Source: Bacteroidota bacterium
GTDB taxonomy: Bacteria > Bacteroidota > Bacteroidia > B-17B0 > Aurantibacillaceae
Length of the DNA: 64,000 nucleotides
Assembly: GCA_025363015.1 (NCBI GenBank)
Contig: JANYEQ010000035.1
Location: 1 to 64,000 of the forward strand
Reading direction: 5' to 3'
Shown here: in pieces, positions 1 through 9,865 of the stretch
Position numbering within the stretch: the stretch's first letter is position 1
Layout of the letters: each line of letters starts with the position of its first letter
Position numbers and translations under genes: made by a program
The notes under the pieces: model-generated
The model's database searches: none
Seen by the model: the letters and a program-made list of their open reading frames with translations, nothing else
Told to the model about the DNA's origin: nothing

Positions 1-339
1 GAGGTTAAACTTTTAAGTGGAAATGAGGATGAAACGGAAGGAGCAAATTACTTAGCAGCTTACTGTAATGTATTATTAAAAGGCGGGCATAGCGAAAAAA
101 ATAAAGGCATTGATTTTTTGTTTCAACATAAAACTAAGCTGAATGTCACCCTGAGCATAGTCGAAGGGAATAAAAATATCTTATCTCCTAAACATGGTTC
201 GGGCTGTATACTATCCTCATCTATCACTGCCAATTTAGCTTTGGGAAATAATTTAGAAACCTCTTGCACTAAAGCAAAACAGTACATTGAAACAGTTTTA
301 AGTAGCAATACCAATTTATTAGCCTATCATGTTGCATAA
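1..339 (+). CDS. thiD: Hydroxymethylpyrimidine/phosphomethylpyrimidine kinase, C-terminal part (5' truncated by window edge)
   Basis: Frame open from base 1; LLKGGH...KHGSGCILSSSITANLALG kinase C-terminal motif; followed by thiE, thiG, thiH. Confidence 0.85.
   Translation, partial: EVKLLSGNEDETEGANYLAAYCNVLLKGGHSEKNKGIDFLFQHKTKLNVTLSIVEGNKNILSPKHGSGCILSSSITANLALGNNLETSCTKAKQYIETVLSSNTNLLAYHVA
144..168 (+). repeat. REP-like repeat (TGTCACCCTGAGCATAGTCGAAGGG) inside thiD
   Basis: Same family as 789-816, 5492-5515 and 5545-5569. Confidence 0.7.
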
Positions 340-967
340 ATTACAATACATATCTCAAGGTTTAACACCTGATATTCATATTCAAAATATCGAATCTGCT
401 TTAAATGCTGGAGTTAAATTAGTGCAGTTGCGTTTAAAAAATATCTCTAACGAAAGCTATATTGAATATGCAATTAAAGCAAAAGCTTTGTGCGAAAAAT
501 TTGATGCTCAATTAATTATTAATGATAACCCTTTAGTTGCTAAAGCTTGTAATGCCAGCGGTTTGCACTTAGGCTTAAACGATATGTCGGTTTTAGAAGC
601 AAAAAAAATAATTCTCAACAAAATAATTGGTGGTACGGCTAATACCTTTAAACACATTCAGCAACGTTGCGCCGAAGGAGTTAATTATATTGGTCTTGGC
701 CCTTATCGTTTTACTAGCACCAAAGAAAAGTTAAGTCCTATTTTAGGAGTTGATGGTTATGAAAATATCATTCAAAAAATGAAAAAAATGTCGGACACTG
801 AGCTTGTCGAAGTGCCTATTTATGCCATTGGCGGAATTGAATTGAATGATATTGAATCGATTATTAACATAGGTATTTATGGCGTTGCTGTTTCAGGGCT
901 AATTACAAATTCAACTAATAAAGAACATTTAGTAAAAGAAATTAATAAAATATTATATCATGTTTAA
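329..967 (+). CDS. thiE: Thiamine phosphate synthase
   Basis: [38 protein letters not shown] motifs. Confidence 0.93.
   Translation: MLHKLQYISQGLTPDIHIQNIESALNAGVKLVQLRLKNISNESYIEYAIKAKALCEKFDAQLIINDNPLVAKACNASGLHLGLNDMSVLEAKKIILNKIIGGTANTFKHIQQRCAEGVNYIGLGPYRFTSTKEKLSPILGVDGYENIIQKMKKMSDTELVEVPIYAIGGIELNDIESIINIGIYGVAVSGLITNSTNKEHLVKEINKILYHV
789..816 (+). repeat. REP-like repeat (TGTCGGACACTGAGCTTGTCGAAGTGCC) inside thiE
   Basis: Same family as 144-168; translated in frame as [10 protein letters not shown]. Confidence 0.7.
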
Positions 968-1724
968 AATAGCCGATAAAGAATTTTCATCACGTTTATT
1001 TTTGGGAAGTGGTAAATATGGTTCCAGCAAAGAGATGTATGAATCCATTATAGCCTCTGGTACACAAATGGTAACCGTTGCATTAAAACGTATTGATACA
1101 GATGCCCCAAGCGACGATTTAATAGAAGCTTTAAAAAAAGCTAATGTAAAATTATGGCCAAATACTTCTGGTGTGCGTAATGCCAAAGAAGCTGTATTTG
1201 CCGCACAATTAGCAAGAGAAGCTTTGGAAACCAATTGGATTAAATTAGAGATTCATCCTGACCCTCGTTACTTAATGCCCGACCCCATTGAGACACTAAA
1301 AGCGACAGAAGAATTAGCAAAACTTGGCTTTATTGTATTACCATACATTCATGCCGACCCAGTTTTATGCAAGCGTTTAGAAGATGCAGGAACTGCTGCT
1401 GTAATGCCTTTAGGTTCGCCCATTGGAAGCAATAAAGGATTAAAAACAGAAGATTTTTTAGAAATTATTATTGAACAAAGTAAAGTACCTGTAATTGTAG
1501 ATGCAGGAATTGGCGCACCGTCGCACGCAGCGCGTGCTTTGGAAATGGGGGCTGATGCTGTTTTAGTAAATACAGCTATTGCTTCTTCAAATAATTCTAT
1601 ACAAATGGCTATTGCATTTAAAAATGCAGTTATTGCAGGAAGATTGGCTTTTGAAGCAGGTTTATCAAAAGTTAGCAATAAAGCATCTGCAACAAGTCCT
1701 TTAACATCTTTTTTAAATAAGTAG
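960..1724 (+). CDS. thiG: Thiazole synthase
   Basis: [56 protein letters not shown] motifs. Confidence 0.96.
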   Translation: MFKIADKEFSSRLFLGSGKYGSSKEMYESIIASGTQMVTVALKRIDTDAPSDDLIEALKKANVKLWPNTSGVRNAKEAVFAAQLAREALETNWIKLEIHPDPRYLMPDPIETLKATEELAKLGFIVLPYIHADPVLCKRLEDAGTAAVMPLGSPIGSNKGLKTEDFLEIIIEQSKVPVIVDAGIGAPSHAARALEMGADAVLVNTAIASSNNSIQMAIAFKNAVIAGRLAFEAGLSKVSNKASATSPLTSFLNK

Positions 1725-1758
1725 GTTCACGCAGATTAAACAGATATAGCAGATAAAG
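1725..1758. repeat. Intergenic CAGAT-type tandem microrepeat (GTTCACGCAGATTAAACAGATATAGCAGATAAAG)
   Basis: Three CAGATnnnn units in the thiG-thiH gap. Confidence 0.5.
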
Positions 1759-1767
1759 TAAATTAAA

Positions 1768-2883
1768 ATGAATTTTAAAAACAGATTCAATACATACAAC
1801 TGGGATGAACAAAAAACATCTATTTACTCTAAAACAAGCAGGGATGTAGAAAATGCTTTGACCTCTAAAAAACGAACCTTAGAGGATTTTAAATCGCTTA
1901 TTTCTCCTGCTGCTACACCATATTTAGAACAAATGGCAAGTTTAAGCCACGATTTAACAACCAAACGATTTGGGAAAACAATTCAAATGTTTGCACCCAT
2001 GTATTTAAGTAACGAGTGTAATAATATTTGCACCTATTGTGGTTTTAGTTTAGATAATAAAGTAAAACGAAAAACGCTAACTGATACTGAAATTTTAAAA
2101 GAAGTTGCATTTATTAAAGCACAAGGTTTCAATCATATTTTATTAGTTACTGGCGAAGCCAATCACACCGTTCATGTTTCCTATTTTAAAAATGCTATTC
2201 AATTAATTAAATCTCATTTTGCCAATATTTCTATTGAAGTACAACCTCTGGAAACACAGGATTATAAAGAATTGCACGAAGCAGGAGTTTACTCAGTGTT
2301 AGTATATCAAGAAACCTATCATAAAGAAGTTTATAAACATTATCACCCAAAAGGAAAAAAATCTAATTTTGATTATAGACTTGAAACACCTGATAGGGTT
2401 GGACAATCGGGTACTCATAAAATTGGTTTAGGTGTTTTATTAGGATTGGAAGATTGGCGTGTAGATTCGTTTTTTTGTGCTTTGCATTTAGATTATTTAC
2501 AAAAAACATATTGGCAAACAAAATATTCTATTTCCTTTCCGCGCATGCGCCCAGCAGAAGGTATTATTGAGCCTAATGTAATTGTTACAGATAAAGAATT
2601 AGTACAATTGTTATGCGCGTACCGACTGTTAAACGAAGATGTGGAATTATCTATCTCAACTCGCGAATCTGAAAATTTAAGAAACAACATTATTCCATTA
2701 GGAGTAACCAGTATGAGTGCCGGCTCTAAAACTAACCCTGGTGGATATATAGTAGAACCCGAATCGTTAGAGCAATTTGAAATTAGCGATGAGCGTAATA
2801 TATCACAAATTAGTCATCTTATTAAACAATCAGGTTACGAACCAGTTTATAAAGATTGGGATCATGCATTAAGCCATCTTTAG
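1768..2883 (+). CDS. thiH: 2-iminoacetate synthase (radical SAM)
   Basis: CNNICTYCGF radical-SAM motif; operon context. Confidence 0.95.
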   Translation: MNFKNRFNTYNWDEQKTSIYSKTSRDVENALTSKKRTLEDFKSLISPAATPYLEQMASLSHDLTTKRFGKTIQMFAPMYLSNECNNICTYCGFSLDNKVKRKTLTDTEILKEVAFIKAQGFNHILLVTGEANHTVHVSYFKNAIQLIKSHFANISIEVQPLETQDYKELHEAGVYSVLVYQETYHKEVYKHYHPKGKKSNFDYRLETPDRVGQSGTHKIGLGVLLGLEDWRVDSFFCALHLDYLQKTYWQTKYSISFPRMRPAEGIIEPNVIVTDKELVQLLCAYRLLNEDVELSISTRESENLRNNIIPLGVTSMSAGSKTNPGGYIVEPESLEQFEISDERNISQISHLIKQSGYEPVYKDWDHALSHL

Positions 2884-2943
2884 TAAAAAAAATCAAATTA
2901 GGCACTAAAAAATCTTATTTTTATATTTTAAACCTCTTTAAAT

Positions 2944-3795
2944 ATGTTATCCTTAAATCCAAAAGACCTTACTATTCCTATACTTCAAAAGTATTTACAA
3001 AATGCTATTGCTCCACGCCCCATTTGTTTTGCAAGTACAATTGATAAAAATGGAAATCCAAATTTAGCACCCTTTAGCTTTTTTAATATTTTTTCGAGTA
3101 ACCCACCAATTGCTGTATTTTCGCCTGCATATAGCGGTAGAACGGGTGCCTCAAAAGATACACTTTTAAATGTATTAGATGTGCCTGAATGCGTTATAAA
3201 CGTGGTAACTTACAGCATGGTTCATCAAACTAGCTTAGCAAGTAGCCCTTTTGCTAAAGAAATTAACGAATTTGAAAAAGCGGGCTTTACGCAATTAGCA
3301 TCCGATTTGGTAAAACCATTTCGTGTTAAAGAAAGTCCGGTGCAGTTAGAATGTAATGTAATAGAGGTAAAAGAATTGGGTAAACAAGGCGGAGCAGGCA
3401 ATTTGGTGATTTGTGAAATTATTAAAATTCATATTGATGAGAGCATTTTAAACGAAGCCAATCAAATTGATACGCATAAAATAGATTTAGTAGCACGAAT
3501 GGGCGATAATTGGTACTGCCGAGCCAATGGCGATGCTTTGTTTGAAGTACAAAAACCCATAACAAGCATTGGCATTGGTTTTGATAATATACCCAACCAA
3601 ATAAAAAACAGTTTGGTTTTAACCGGAAATAATTTAGGGTTATTAGGAAGCATAGAAGCCTTGCCAAAGCCAGAAGAAATAGCTGAATTTAAAAAAACAC
3701 TAAAGCCATTTGTTAATGTAGCAGAGCAGCATCAATACGCTCAAAGTCTATTAAACGTCAATAAAGTAATAGATGCTTGGAAGGTGTTGTTATGA
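2944..3795 (+). CDS. Flavin reductase family protein (flavoredoxin-like)
   Basis: APRPICFASTIDKNGNPNLAPFSFFN FMN-binding split-barrel motif. Confidence 0.85.
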   Translation: MLSLNPKDLTIPILQKYLQNAIAPRPICFASTIDKNGNPNLAPFSFFNIFSSNPPIAVFSPAYSGRTGASKDTLLNVLDVPECVINVVTYSMVHQTSLASSPFAKEINEFEKAGFTQLASDLVKPFRVKESPVQLECNVIEVKELGKQGGAGNLVICEIIKIHIDESILNEANQIDTHKIDLVARMGDNWYCRANGDALFEVQKPITSIGIGFDNIPNQIKNSLVLTGNNLGLLGSIEALPKPEEIAEFKKTLKPFVNVAEQHQYAQSLLNVNKVIDAWKVLL

Positions 3796-4967
3796 AGTTA
3801 GGGCTTTCATTAATAATTATTTGCGTTTCATTAGTTTCTTTGTCTCAAAAAAAAGTAAACGAAATAAAAAATTTATACTCTGAGGTGGACAATATTATCA
3901 ATTCAAAAAATGACTCTTTAACGTCTTTAAATATTCTATCATCATATATTAATTCGAAATTTACAAAAGAAGAAGATAAATCTAGAGCCATTTTTTATTG
4001 GATTACAAAAAACATTAGTTATTCTTCCGAATTAATGTTTAGTTATAAAACGAATACCAATAGATCAAGTTTAGTAAAAGAAGTATTTGAAAATAGAACG
4101 GGTGTTTGTATTGGTTATGCGGTTTTGGTAGATACATTATGCAAATTAACTAACCTAAACTCGTATATAATTGAGGGTAGTACTAAGCAAAGTTTTTTGC
4201 CTTCTATTATTGGACACGCCTGGAATGGAATAAAAATAAATGGAGAATGGAAACTAATTGATGCTACCTGGGGTAGTGGCTACCTTCAAGGCAAAAAATT
4301 TATAAGTAAACTAAATAATTTTTATTTTCTTCCTAATCCCGATAAATTAATTAGTACTCATATTTCTATTGATCCAATATGGCAAATGTTAAAACGTCCT
4401 ATAACTTTATATCAATTTTATAGTAATCGAGCGTCAATTGTTACTAATGATTGGAATTGGCAAGACTCAATATCTTTGTATTTAAACTCGGATTATATTT
4501 CAAAAATTAGCTCAACCATAAGAAGATTAAACGAATTTGGTACAACCAATGAAATTTCTTCTAACTACTACCAATACTTAAAATCATTAGAAGGTAATTT
4601 TTATGTAAAAAAAATTAATCAATCAACAAACTATTTAAACGAAGGAATTGCTCAGTATAACGATTATATAAATTTTAAAAACAAACAATTTAAACCAATC
4701 AAAAGTGATGAAGAAATTTCAAAACTTCTACCAAAAATAACTATACAAATTAATAAGTCTAAACAAGAGATGGTCGAAATACCTGAAGAATATCTGTTAA
4801 CAAATAAAGAATTTGTACTAAATAACAATAAGTTAGCGAGTGATTTAGATCTAAAGGTAAAAGATGAAACTATTTTTGTGGAAAAGTATTTAACTACTAA
4901 AAAAAATAAACGTAACGACTTGTTCTTTATCAAAAAATATACTGTTTTTGGAGTGCCTGTTAAATAA
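3792..4967 (+). CDS. Transglutaminase-like domain protein, probably exported
   Basis: Signal peptide from ATG at 3792; NRTGVCIGYA...HAWNGIKINGEWKLIDATWGSG Cys/His/Asp core. Confidence 0.8.
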   Translation: MKLGLSLIIICVSLVSLSQKKVNEIKNLYSEVDNIINSKNDSLTSLNILSSYINSKFTKEEDKSRAIFYWITKNISYSSELMFSYKTNTNRSSLVKEVFENRTGVCIGYAVLVDTLCKLTNLNSYIIEGSTKQSFLPSIIGHAWNGIKINGEWKLIDATWGSGYLQGKKFISKLNNFYFLPNPDKLISTHISIDPIWQMLKRPITLYQFYSNRASIVTNDWNWQDSISLYLNSDYISKISSTIRRLNEFGTTNEISSNYYQYLKSLEGNFYVKKINQSTNYLNEGIAQYNDYINFKNKQFKPIKSDEEISKLLPKITIQINKSKQEMVEIPEEYLLTNKEFVLNNNKLASDLDLKVKDETIFVEKYLTTKKNKRNDLFFIKKYTVFGVPVK

Positions 4968-5031
4968 ATTACAATAACTCCACATTAAATAATTTTAATA
5001 TTTTAATTTTTTTTTAGTAATTTGTAAATTA

Positions 5032-5049
5032 TCTGCAATATATTGCAGA
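5032..5049. promoter_or_regulatory. Perfect 18-bp palindrome upstream of a DUF3127 gene
   Basis: TCTGCAATATATTGCAGA equals its own reverse complement; 33 nt before the ATG at 5083. Confidence 0.45.
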
Positions 5050-5082
5050 ATATTAACTTGTAATCAAATAAATATATATATC

Positions 5083-5484
5083 ATGGAAGTAGTAGGAACA
5101 CTTAAAGTAAAATCAGAAACACAAAAAGTAAGCGAGCGTTTTACAAAACGCGATTTTGTATTAACTACAGAAGCAAGCACCCCGTACCCTCAACACGTTA
5201 GTTTTCAAATAACACAAGATAAATGTAGCCTTCTAGACCAATTTAACGAAGGGGAAGAAATAAAAGTACAATTTAATTTACGTGGTAGAGAGTGGAAAAG
5301 TCCGCAAGGTGAAACAAAATTTTTTAATACTCTAGAAGCATGGCGTATTGAGCGTTTACAGGGCAGTAACAATGGTGGGCAAACAACTCAAAACACAAAC
5401 CAAGCCTCTAATACTACCATTAATACAAGTTCAGCACCAGTATTTACTGCAAATACAGATGATAACGACGATTTACCATTTTAA
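5083..5484 (+). CDS. DUF3127 domain-containing protein (ssDNA-binding-like, acidic DDNDDLPF tail)
   Basis: MEVVGTLKVKSETQKVSERFTKRDFVL; acidic C-terminus. Confidence 0.85.
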   Translation: MEVVGTLKVKSETQKVSERFTKRDFVLTTEASTPYPQHVSFQITQDKCSLLDQFNEGEEIKVQFNLRGREWKSPQGETKFFNTLEAWRIERLQGSNNGGQTTQNTNQASNTTINTSSAPVFTANTDDNDDLPF

Positions 5485-5491
5485 AAAACCT

Positions 5492-5569
5492 TGTCAGGTT
5501 GAGCGTAGTTAAAACCTTTTGTTTTACGAATGAAATAATAACACACTTCGACTACCCTCAGCGAGACAA
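5492..5569. repeat. Inverted pair of REP-like repeats (BIME-like)
   Basis: TTGTCAGGTTGAGCGTAGTTAAA and reverse complement of TTCGACTACCCTCAGCGAGACAA are related and face each other. Confidence 0.6.
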
Positions 5570-5574
5570 CACTT

Positions 5575-6609
5575 ATGACTAAAAAAAAATCTAAAGTACT
5601 TTTAATTTACACGGGTGGTACCATTGGTATGATGCAGGACGCTCGTAGTGGCGAATTAAAACCTTTTGATTTTAAAAGTTTAAAAGAGCAAATCCCCGAA
5701 TTAAATAAATTCGAGATTGAGTTATCGTCCATTTCTTTCAAAGAGCCCATTGATAGCAGCAACATGCACCCAAAAGTATGGAGCGAATTGGTTATACTCA
5801 TTCAAAAAAACTATACTAAAGTTGATGGATTTGTAATACTTCATGGTAGCGATACAATGAGTTTTACAGCAAGCGCATTGAGTTTTATGTTAGAAAATTT
5901 GGCTAAACCAGTAATTTTAACAGGCTCGCAATTACCAATAGGAATGATAAGAACCGATGGTAAAGAGAATTTAATTACAGCCATTGAAATTGCTGGTGCT
6001 AAACAAAAAAATGGTAAGCCCATTGTAAACGAAGTTTGTATTTATTTTGAGTATAAATTATATCGTGGTAACCGAACATTTAAATATAACAGCCAGCATT
6101 TTGATGCCTTTAAATCGCCCAATTACCCTACTTTGGCAGAAGCTGGTGTAGATATAAAATACAATACAGTTGCTTTTTTAAAACAAAACAAAAAATCGTT
6201 AAAAGTCTATTCTATTTTAGATAATGATATTGCAGTTTTAAAATTATTTCCAGGTATTAGTAAAAAAATAACATCAGCCATCATTAATACACAGGGTATA
6301 AAAGCTATAGTATTAGAGACCTTTGGTGCTGGTAATGCCACCACGCAAAATTGGTTTATTGATGAGTTAAAAAATGCAATAGATAAAAATATTATTGTTT
6401 TAAACATTACGCAGTGTGCCGAGGGTAAGGTAATTCAAGGAATGTACCAAACTAGTTCGGCACTTAAAAAAATAGGTGTAATAGGTGGTGCAGATTTAAC
6501 ATTTGAAAGTGCTATTACTAAACTTATGTTTTTATTAGGACAAAATTTAAGTCATTCTCAAATAAAAAAACAATTACAGATAAACTTACGTGGTGAGTTA
6601 ACTCGCTAA
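5575..6609 (+). CDS. ansA: Type I asparaginase
   Basis: IYTGGTIGMM, ILHGSDTMSFTASALSFMLENL, LTGSQLPIG motifs. Confidence 0.92.
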   Translation: MTKKKSKVLLIYTGGTIGMMQDARSGELKPFDFKSLKEQIPELNKFEIELSSISFKEPIDSSNMHPKVWSELVILIQKNYTKVDGFVILHGSDTMSFTASALSFMLENLAKPVILTGSQLPIGMIRTDGKENLITAIEIAGAKQKNGKPIVNEVCIYFEYKLYRGNRTFKYNSQHFDAFKSPNYPTLAEAGVDIKYNTVAFLKQNKKSLKVYSILDNDIAVLKLFPGISKKITSAIINTQGIKAIVLETFGAGNATTQNWFIDELKNAIDKNIIVLNITQCAEGKVIQGMYQTSSALKKIGVIGGADLTFESAITKLMFLLGQNLSHSQIKKQLQINLRGELTR

Positions 6610-7664
6610 TGTATTTCTGAAAAGCGAGGGTTTGTAGTAAAACTATAATCGTTTAGGGTATTTAAAAAACTAATAAGATCTGATTTTTGTTGTATAGTAA
6701 TAGGATGTGGCGTTACCATAAACGGGTCTAAATTTTGAGTATTAGCTACTCCGTTTGTAAAAAAATCAATTACCTCAGAAAGTGTTTGAAAACGACCATC
6801 GTGCATATAGGGAGCTGTAAAACCTAAGTTACGTAGGGTAGGTACTTTAAATTTGTATATATCAGCCGTATTTTGCGTAATGTTATATCTGCCACTATCT
6901 TGATAAGCATTTATAGGTAAGCCCTTGTTCCTAAAAGTATAATCGCTAAATAAGGGCTCGGTGTGGCAGCCCGCGCAGTTAGTAGTAAACACAGCATAGC
7001 CATTATTTTCGCTCAGCGTAAAAACATCTTGCCCAGCTTTTACCTTATCGTATTTACTATTGTTAGAAACCATTAAACCCATAAATTGAGCAAAGGCACG
7101 TAACATACGTTGTGAGTTAATTAGGGTATCGCCAAAGGCTTTTTTAAATAGCGTTTTGTATTTTGTAGAATAAGATAAACGGCTAACAGCAGTACCTAAA
7201 TTTAAATTCATTTCTACAGGATTTGTGATGGGAGTAATGGCTTGATTTTCTAAATTGTTTACGGCACCATCCCACATAAGTTGGTTAGGCCACGTTAAAT
7301 TAAATAAAGCAAGGCTGTTGCGTTTGCCAATTACATCATTTACCCCATGGCTAAAGGTATGACTTGGACCGTTAGAAAATGCAAACGTTTGCTCGTGGCA
7401 ACTACCGCATGCCACAGTAGTATCTAGTGATAATAAAGGTTCATAAAATAAATAGCGCCCTAAGGTAAATCCATCGTAGGTTACTGGGTTGTTTTGAAAC
7501 ATGTAAGAAGGTGCAGGCCAGCCCTGGGGTACAATTGGTAAATAGATATTAGTAGTAGGTGTTGGCTCAGATTGTGGCGTTTCGTTTATTTTTTTTGTAT
7601 CTTTTTTACAAGAAAAAATAAATATTAAACTAAAAAGTAAAAAGTAAATTATTTTTGTGCGCAT
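6606..7664 (-). CDS. Di-heme cytochrome c peroxidase family protein, MbnH-like lipoprotein
   Basis: Two CxxCH motifs (CGSCHEQTFAF, CAGCHTEPLF); lipobox FSCKK; next to an MbnP homolog. Confidence 0.88.
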   Translation of the reverse strand: MRTKIIYFLLFSLIFIFSCKKDTKKINETPQSEPTPTTNIYLPIVPQGWPAPSYMFQNNPVTYDGFTLGRYLFYEPLLSLDTTVACGSCHEQTFAFSNGPSHTFSHGVNDVIGKRNSLALFNLTWPNQLMWDGAVNNLENQAITPITNPVEMNLNLGTAVSRLSYSTKYKTLFKKAFGDTLINSQRMLRAFAQFMGLMVSNNSKYDKVKAGQDVFTLSENNGYAVFTTNCAGCHTEPLFSDYTFRNKGLPINAYQDSGRYNITQNTADIYKFKVPTLRNLGFTAPYMHDGRFQTLSEVIDFFTNGVANTQNLDPFMVTPHPITIQQKSDLISFLNTLNDYSFTTNPRFSEIH

Positions 7665-7668
7665 AGTT

Positions 7669-8514
7669 TTAATGTATTACGGTTGTTACTAAAAACATAT
7701 CGGTATAATTATTTGCAATGGGTTTGCTAGAAGCCGGACTAATTGCTGTGGGAAGTGTAGCAAAGCTAATTGTGGTTGGTGTTTTTAAACATTCTTTTGC
7801 ATTAGCTTTTATAAATAGTTTAGAAATATGGTCGTTATCAACCACCAAATTGCTTGGAAGTGTAAGACTAACATTTTTTATGTTATTGGTTGCTCCTTTA
7901 AACCCGCCCACATGATACTCCACATTATGCCCACCAAAAGATGAAATACTAGAAGTGTACGCTTCAAATTTTAAAAAGATGTAACCTTGATTCCAATTCC
8001 AATACATATCCTTTAATGGGTCTAGTTGCCCTGTTTGAGCCCCCGAACAATTACGTGTGCTGTCAACACCAATCATATATTCAATGGCTGTATACGTGGC
8101 ATAAGGCACATTTTTTAAATTAAATTTACACGTATTTAGGCTATCACTAGCATCAATTAAATGATAACTTTCTGTTTCGGTATAATAACTACCATCTTGT
8201 TTTTTTAGCTTAATATTTGAGATATAATATCTGAATTTTGTAACCGAAAATGTATCGCCATAAGCACTAATATACTTTGGTGTTGACGGCTTATAAATAG
8301 TATCCTTGGCAATTTGTAAAATTACATTATCAGCCATATTGGTAATATTTATGGTTACGTCGTTTGTTGAAGCAGTAGTTGTAACTGTTGGTGCTCCGGT
8401 AGTTATGGTATTAACAACAACAGGGTCTTCTTCTTTTTTCTTTTTACACGAAAATAAATGTAGTACGATTAGAGTAATTAGTAGTTTGCTGGTAATTGTT
8501 TTAATGTTTTTCAT
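7669..8514 (-). CDS. MbnP family copper-binding lipoprotein
   Basis: Lipobox LFSCKK; DMYWNWNQGYIFLKFEA with WxW motif (codons 7993-8001); paired with MbnH-like gene. Confidence 0.85.
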   Translation of the reverse strand: MKNIKTITSKLLITLIVLHLFSCKKKKEEDPVVVNTITTGAPTVTTTASTNDVTINITNMADNVILQIAKDTIYKPSTPKYISAYGDTFSVTKFRYYISNIKLKKQDGSYYTETESYHLIDASDSLNTCKFNLKNVPYATYTAIEYMIGVDSTRNCSGAQTGQLDPLKDMYWNWNQGYIFLKFEAYTSSISSFGGHNVEYHVGGFKGATNNIKNVSLTLPSNLVVDNDHISKLFIKANAKECLKTPTTISFATLPTAISPASSKPIANNYTDMFLVTTVIH

Positions 8515-8532
8515 TTATGTTTGTTTTAAATA

Positions 8533-9366
8533 TTATTTATAAGCGTTAAAAAAATTATATTCTAATCGTAACGAAATGGTATTTGTGTTTAAGCGACTCA
8601 GATTTCCAAATAATTGATATTTATATACAACATCTACTCTAAATACACTATTTATAATACATTGTAGGGCAGGGGCAATATCTAAATAACTTTGTTTAGT
8701 ATTGGTATTTGTTTTTCCTAAAAATTCACAGTACAAGTTAAAATTTGGTTGATTATAATTTATATATTTTAAAGGTAATACTAATTGCCCAAACGACAAA
8801 GAGTAATTTAATACATTTGAAGCGGAATCATTTAAAACATTAGGCTTAATATTGGATATGCCTTTTATGTAACCAAAGGATGCAGATAATGCAGTTTTAT
8901 GCAAAAGTTGTGTAAAAATTACGCCTGTGGTTCCACCCGAATTATCTCCACCCAAATTAATTTCGTTACTATGTATAGCATTATTAACTAACGCACCTTT
9001 GCCATATAAAGCAATTCTAAAATGCGATTGAATATTATCAATAGAGTACAGCCTATATTTTAAATAAAAGCCACCGCCTTCAAATTTAAAATTTTGTTGG
9101 TGCATATTGCTCGAAAATATCAATGCGTGTGCCATCCATTTTTTAGTAATACCTACCATTGCTTCAATGCCAGTTCTAAACATGTTTGAACTACCTGCAT
9201 AGGTTAAATTATGTGAGCTAGTAGCATAGGGCATAAATTCGTTATTTAAACGAATACCAATAGACTTGGTGGCCATATTACTAGCAGGTTCGGTTAAAGG
9301 AAATAACTCTTGTGCAACTAAATTTACCGAAAATAATAACAAGCAATAAAATAATACTGCTCTCAT
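8533..9366 (-). CDS. Putative outer-membrane beta-barrel protein
   Basis: Signal peptide MRAVLFYCLLLFSVNLVAQ from internal Met of ORF 8533..9399; alternating-residue barrel-like sequence with terminal aromatic/NFFNAYK; cluster position. Confidence 0.55.
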   Translation of the reverse strand: MRAVLFYCLLLFSVNLVAQELFPLTEPASNMATKSIGIRLNNEFMPYATSSHNLTYAGSSNMFRTGIEAMVGITKKWMAHALIFSSNMHQQNFKFEGGGFYLKYRLYSIDNIQSHFRIALYGKGALVNNAIHSNEINLGGDNSGGTTGVIFTQLLHKTALSASFGYIKGISNIKPNVLNDSASNVLNYSLSFGQLVLPLKYINYNQPNFNLYCEFLGKTNTNTKQSYLDIAPALQCIINSVFRVDVVYKYQLFGNLSRLNTNTISLRLEYNFFNAYK

Positions 9367-9367
9367 T

Positions 9368-9865
9368 TTATAAGGTAATATTATAGCTATTTTGAACATT
9401 ATTTGGTTTTATTAAAGCAGAGTATTTTTTAAATTCTTTAGCACTTATAAAACCTTTATCAATTATTTTAAAAGGTACTATACCATTTAATATTTGTAAT
9501 TTTGTTGTAATAAAATTAAAAGTACTTTGGTTATAGCTAAAGGCAGAATTTGCTTCTACATTATAGTTTTTAAAATTATAAAATACATTTAAGCTAGCAA
9601 CCGAAAAGCCAGCGTCTTCAACTTTTAATTTTATAGCCTTAAAATCAACTAATTGGTTAGTTTTTAAAAAAATAATAAAGGTAGCTTTATCTAAATTTAC
9701 ACCAATACTATCTATAAAACTAAGTGTTTTTAATTGTTTGTGTATAGATTTTGAACACATAGAGCAAGTTAGTCCAGCAGCTTGTAGCTCTACTTTTACA
9801 TATTGTGCTTTAATAGTAGCTGTAAAAAACAGCAATATTATTAAGGTGATGATTATTTTTTTCAT
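9368..9865 (-). CDS. Exported heavy-metal-associated (HMA) domain protein
   Basis: Signal peptide then VELQAAGLTCSMCSKSIHKQL (CxxC metal site). Confidence 0.82.
   Translation of the reverse strand: MKKIIITLIILLFFTATIKAQYVKVELQAAGLTCSMCSKSIHKQLKTLSFIDSIGVNLDKATFIIFLKTNQLVDFKAIKLKVEDAGFSVASLNVFYNFKNYNVEANSAFSYNQSTFNFITTKLQILNGIVPFKIIDKGFISAKEFKKYSALIKPNNVQNSYNITL

Noticed and set aside
1349-1678. Minus-strand ORF of 109 aa opposite thiG
   Set aside because: Shadow of a confidently assigned gene; no start signals or recognisable protein features.
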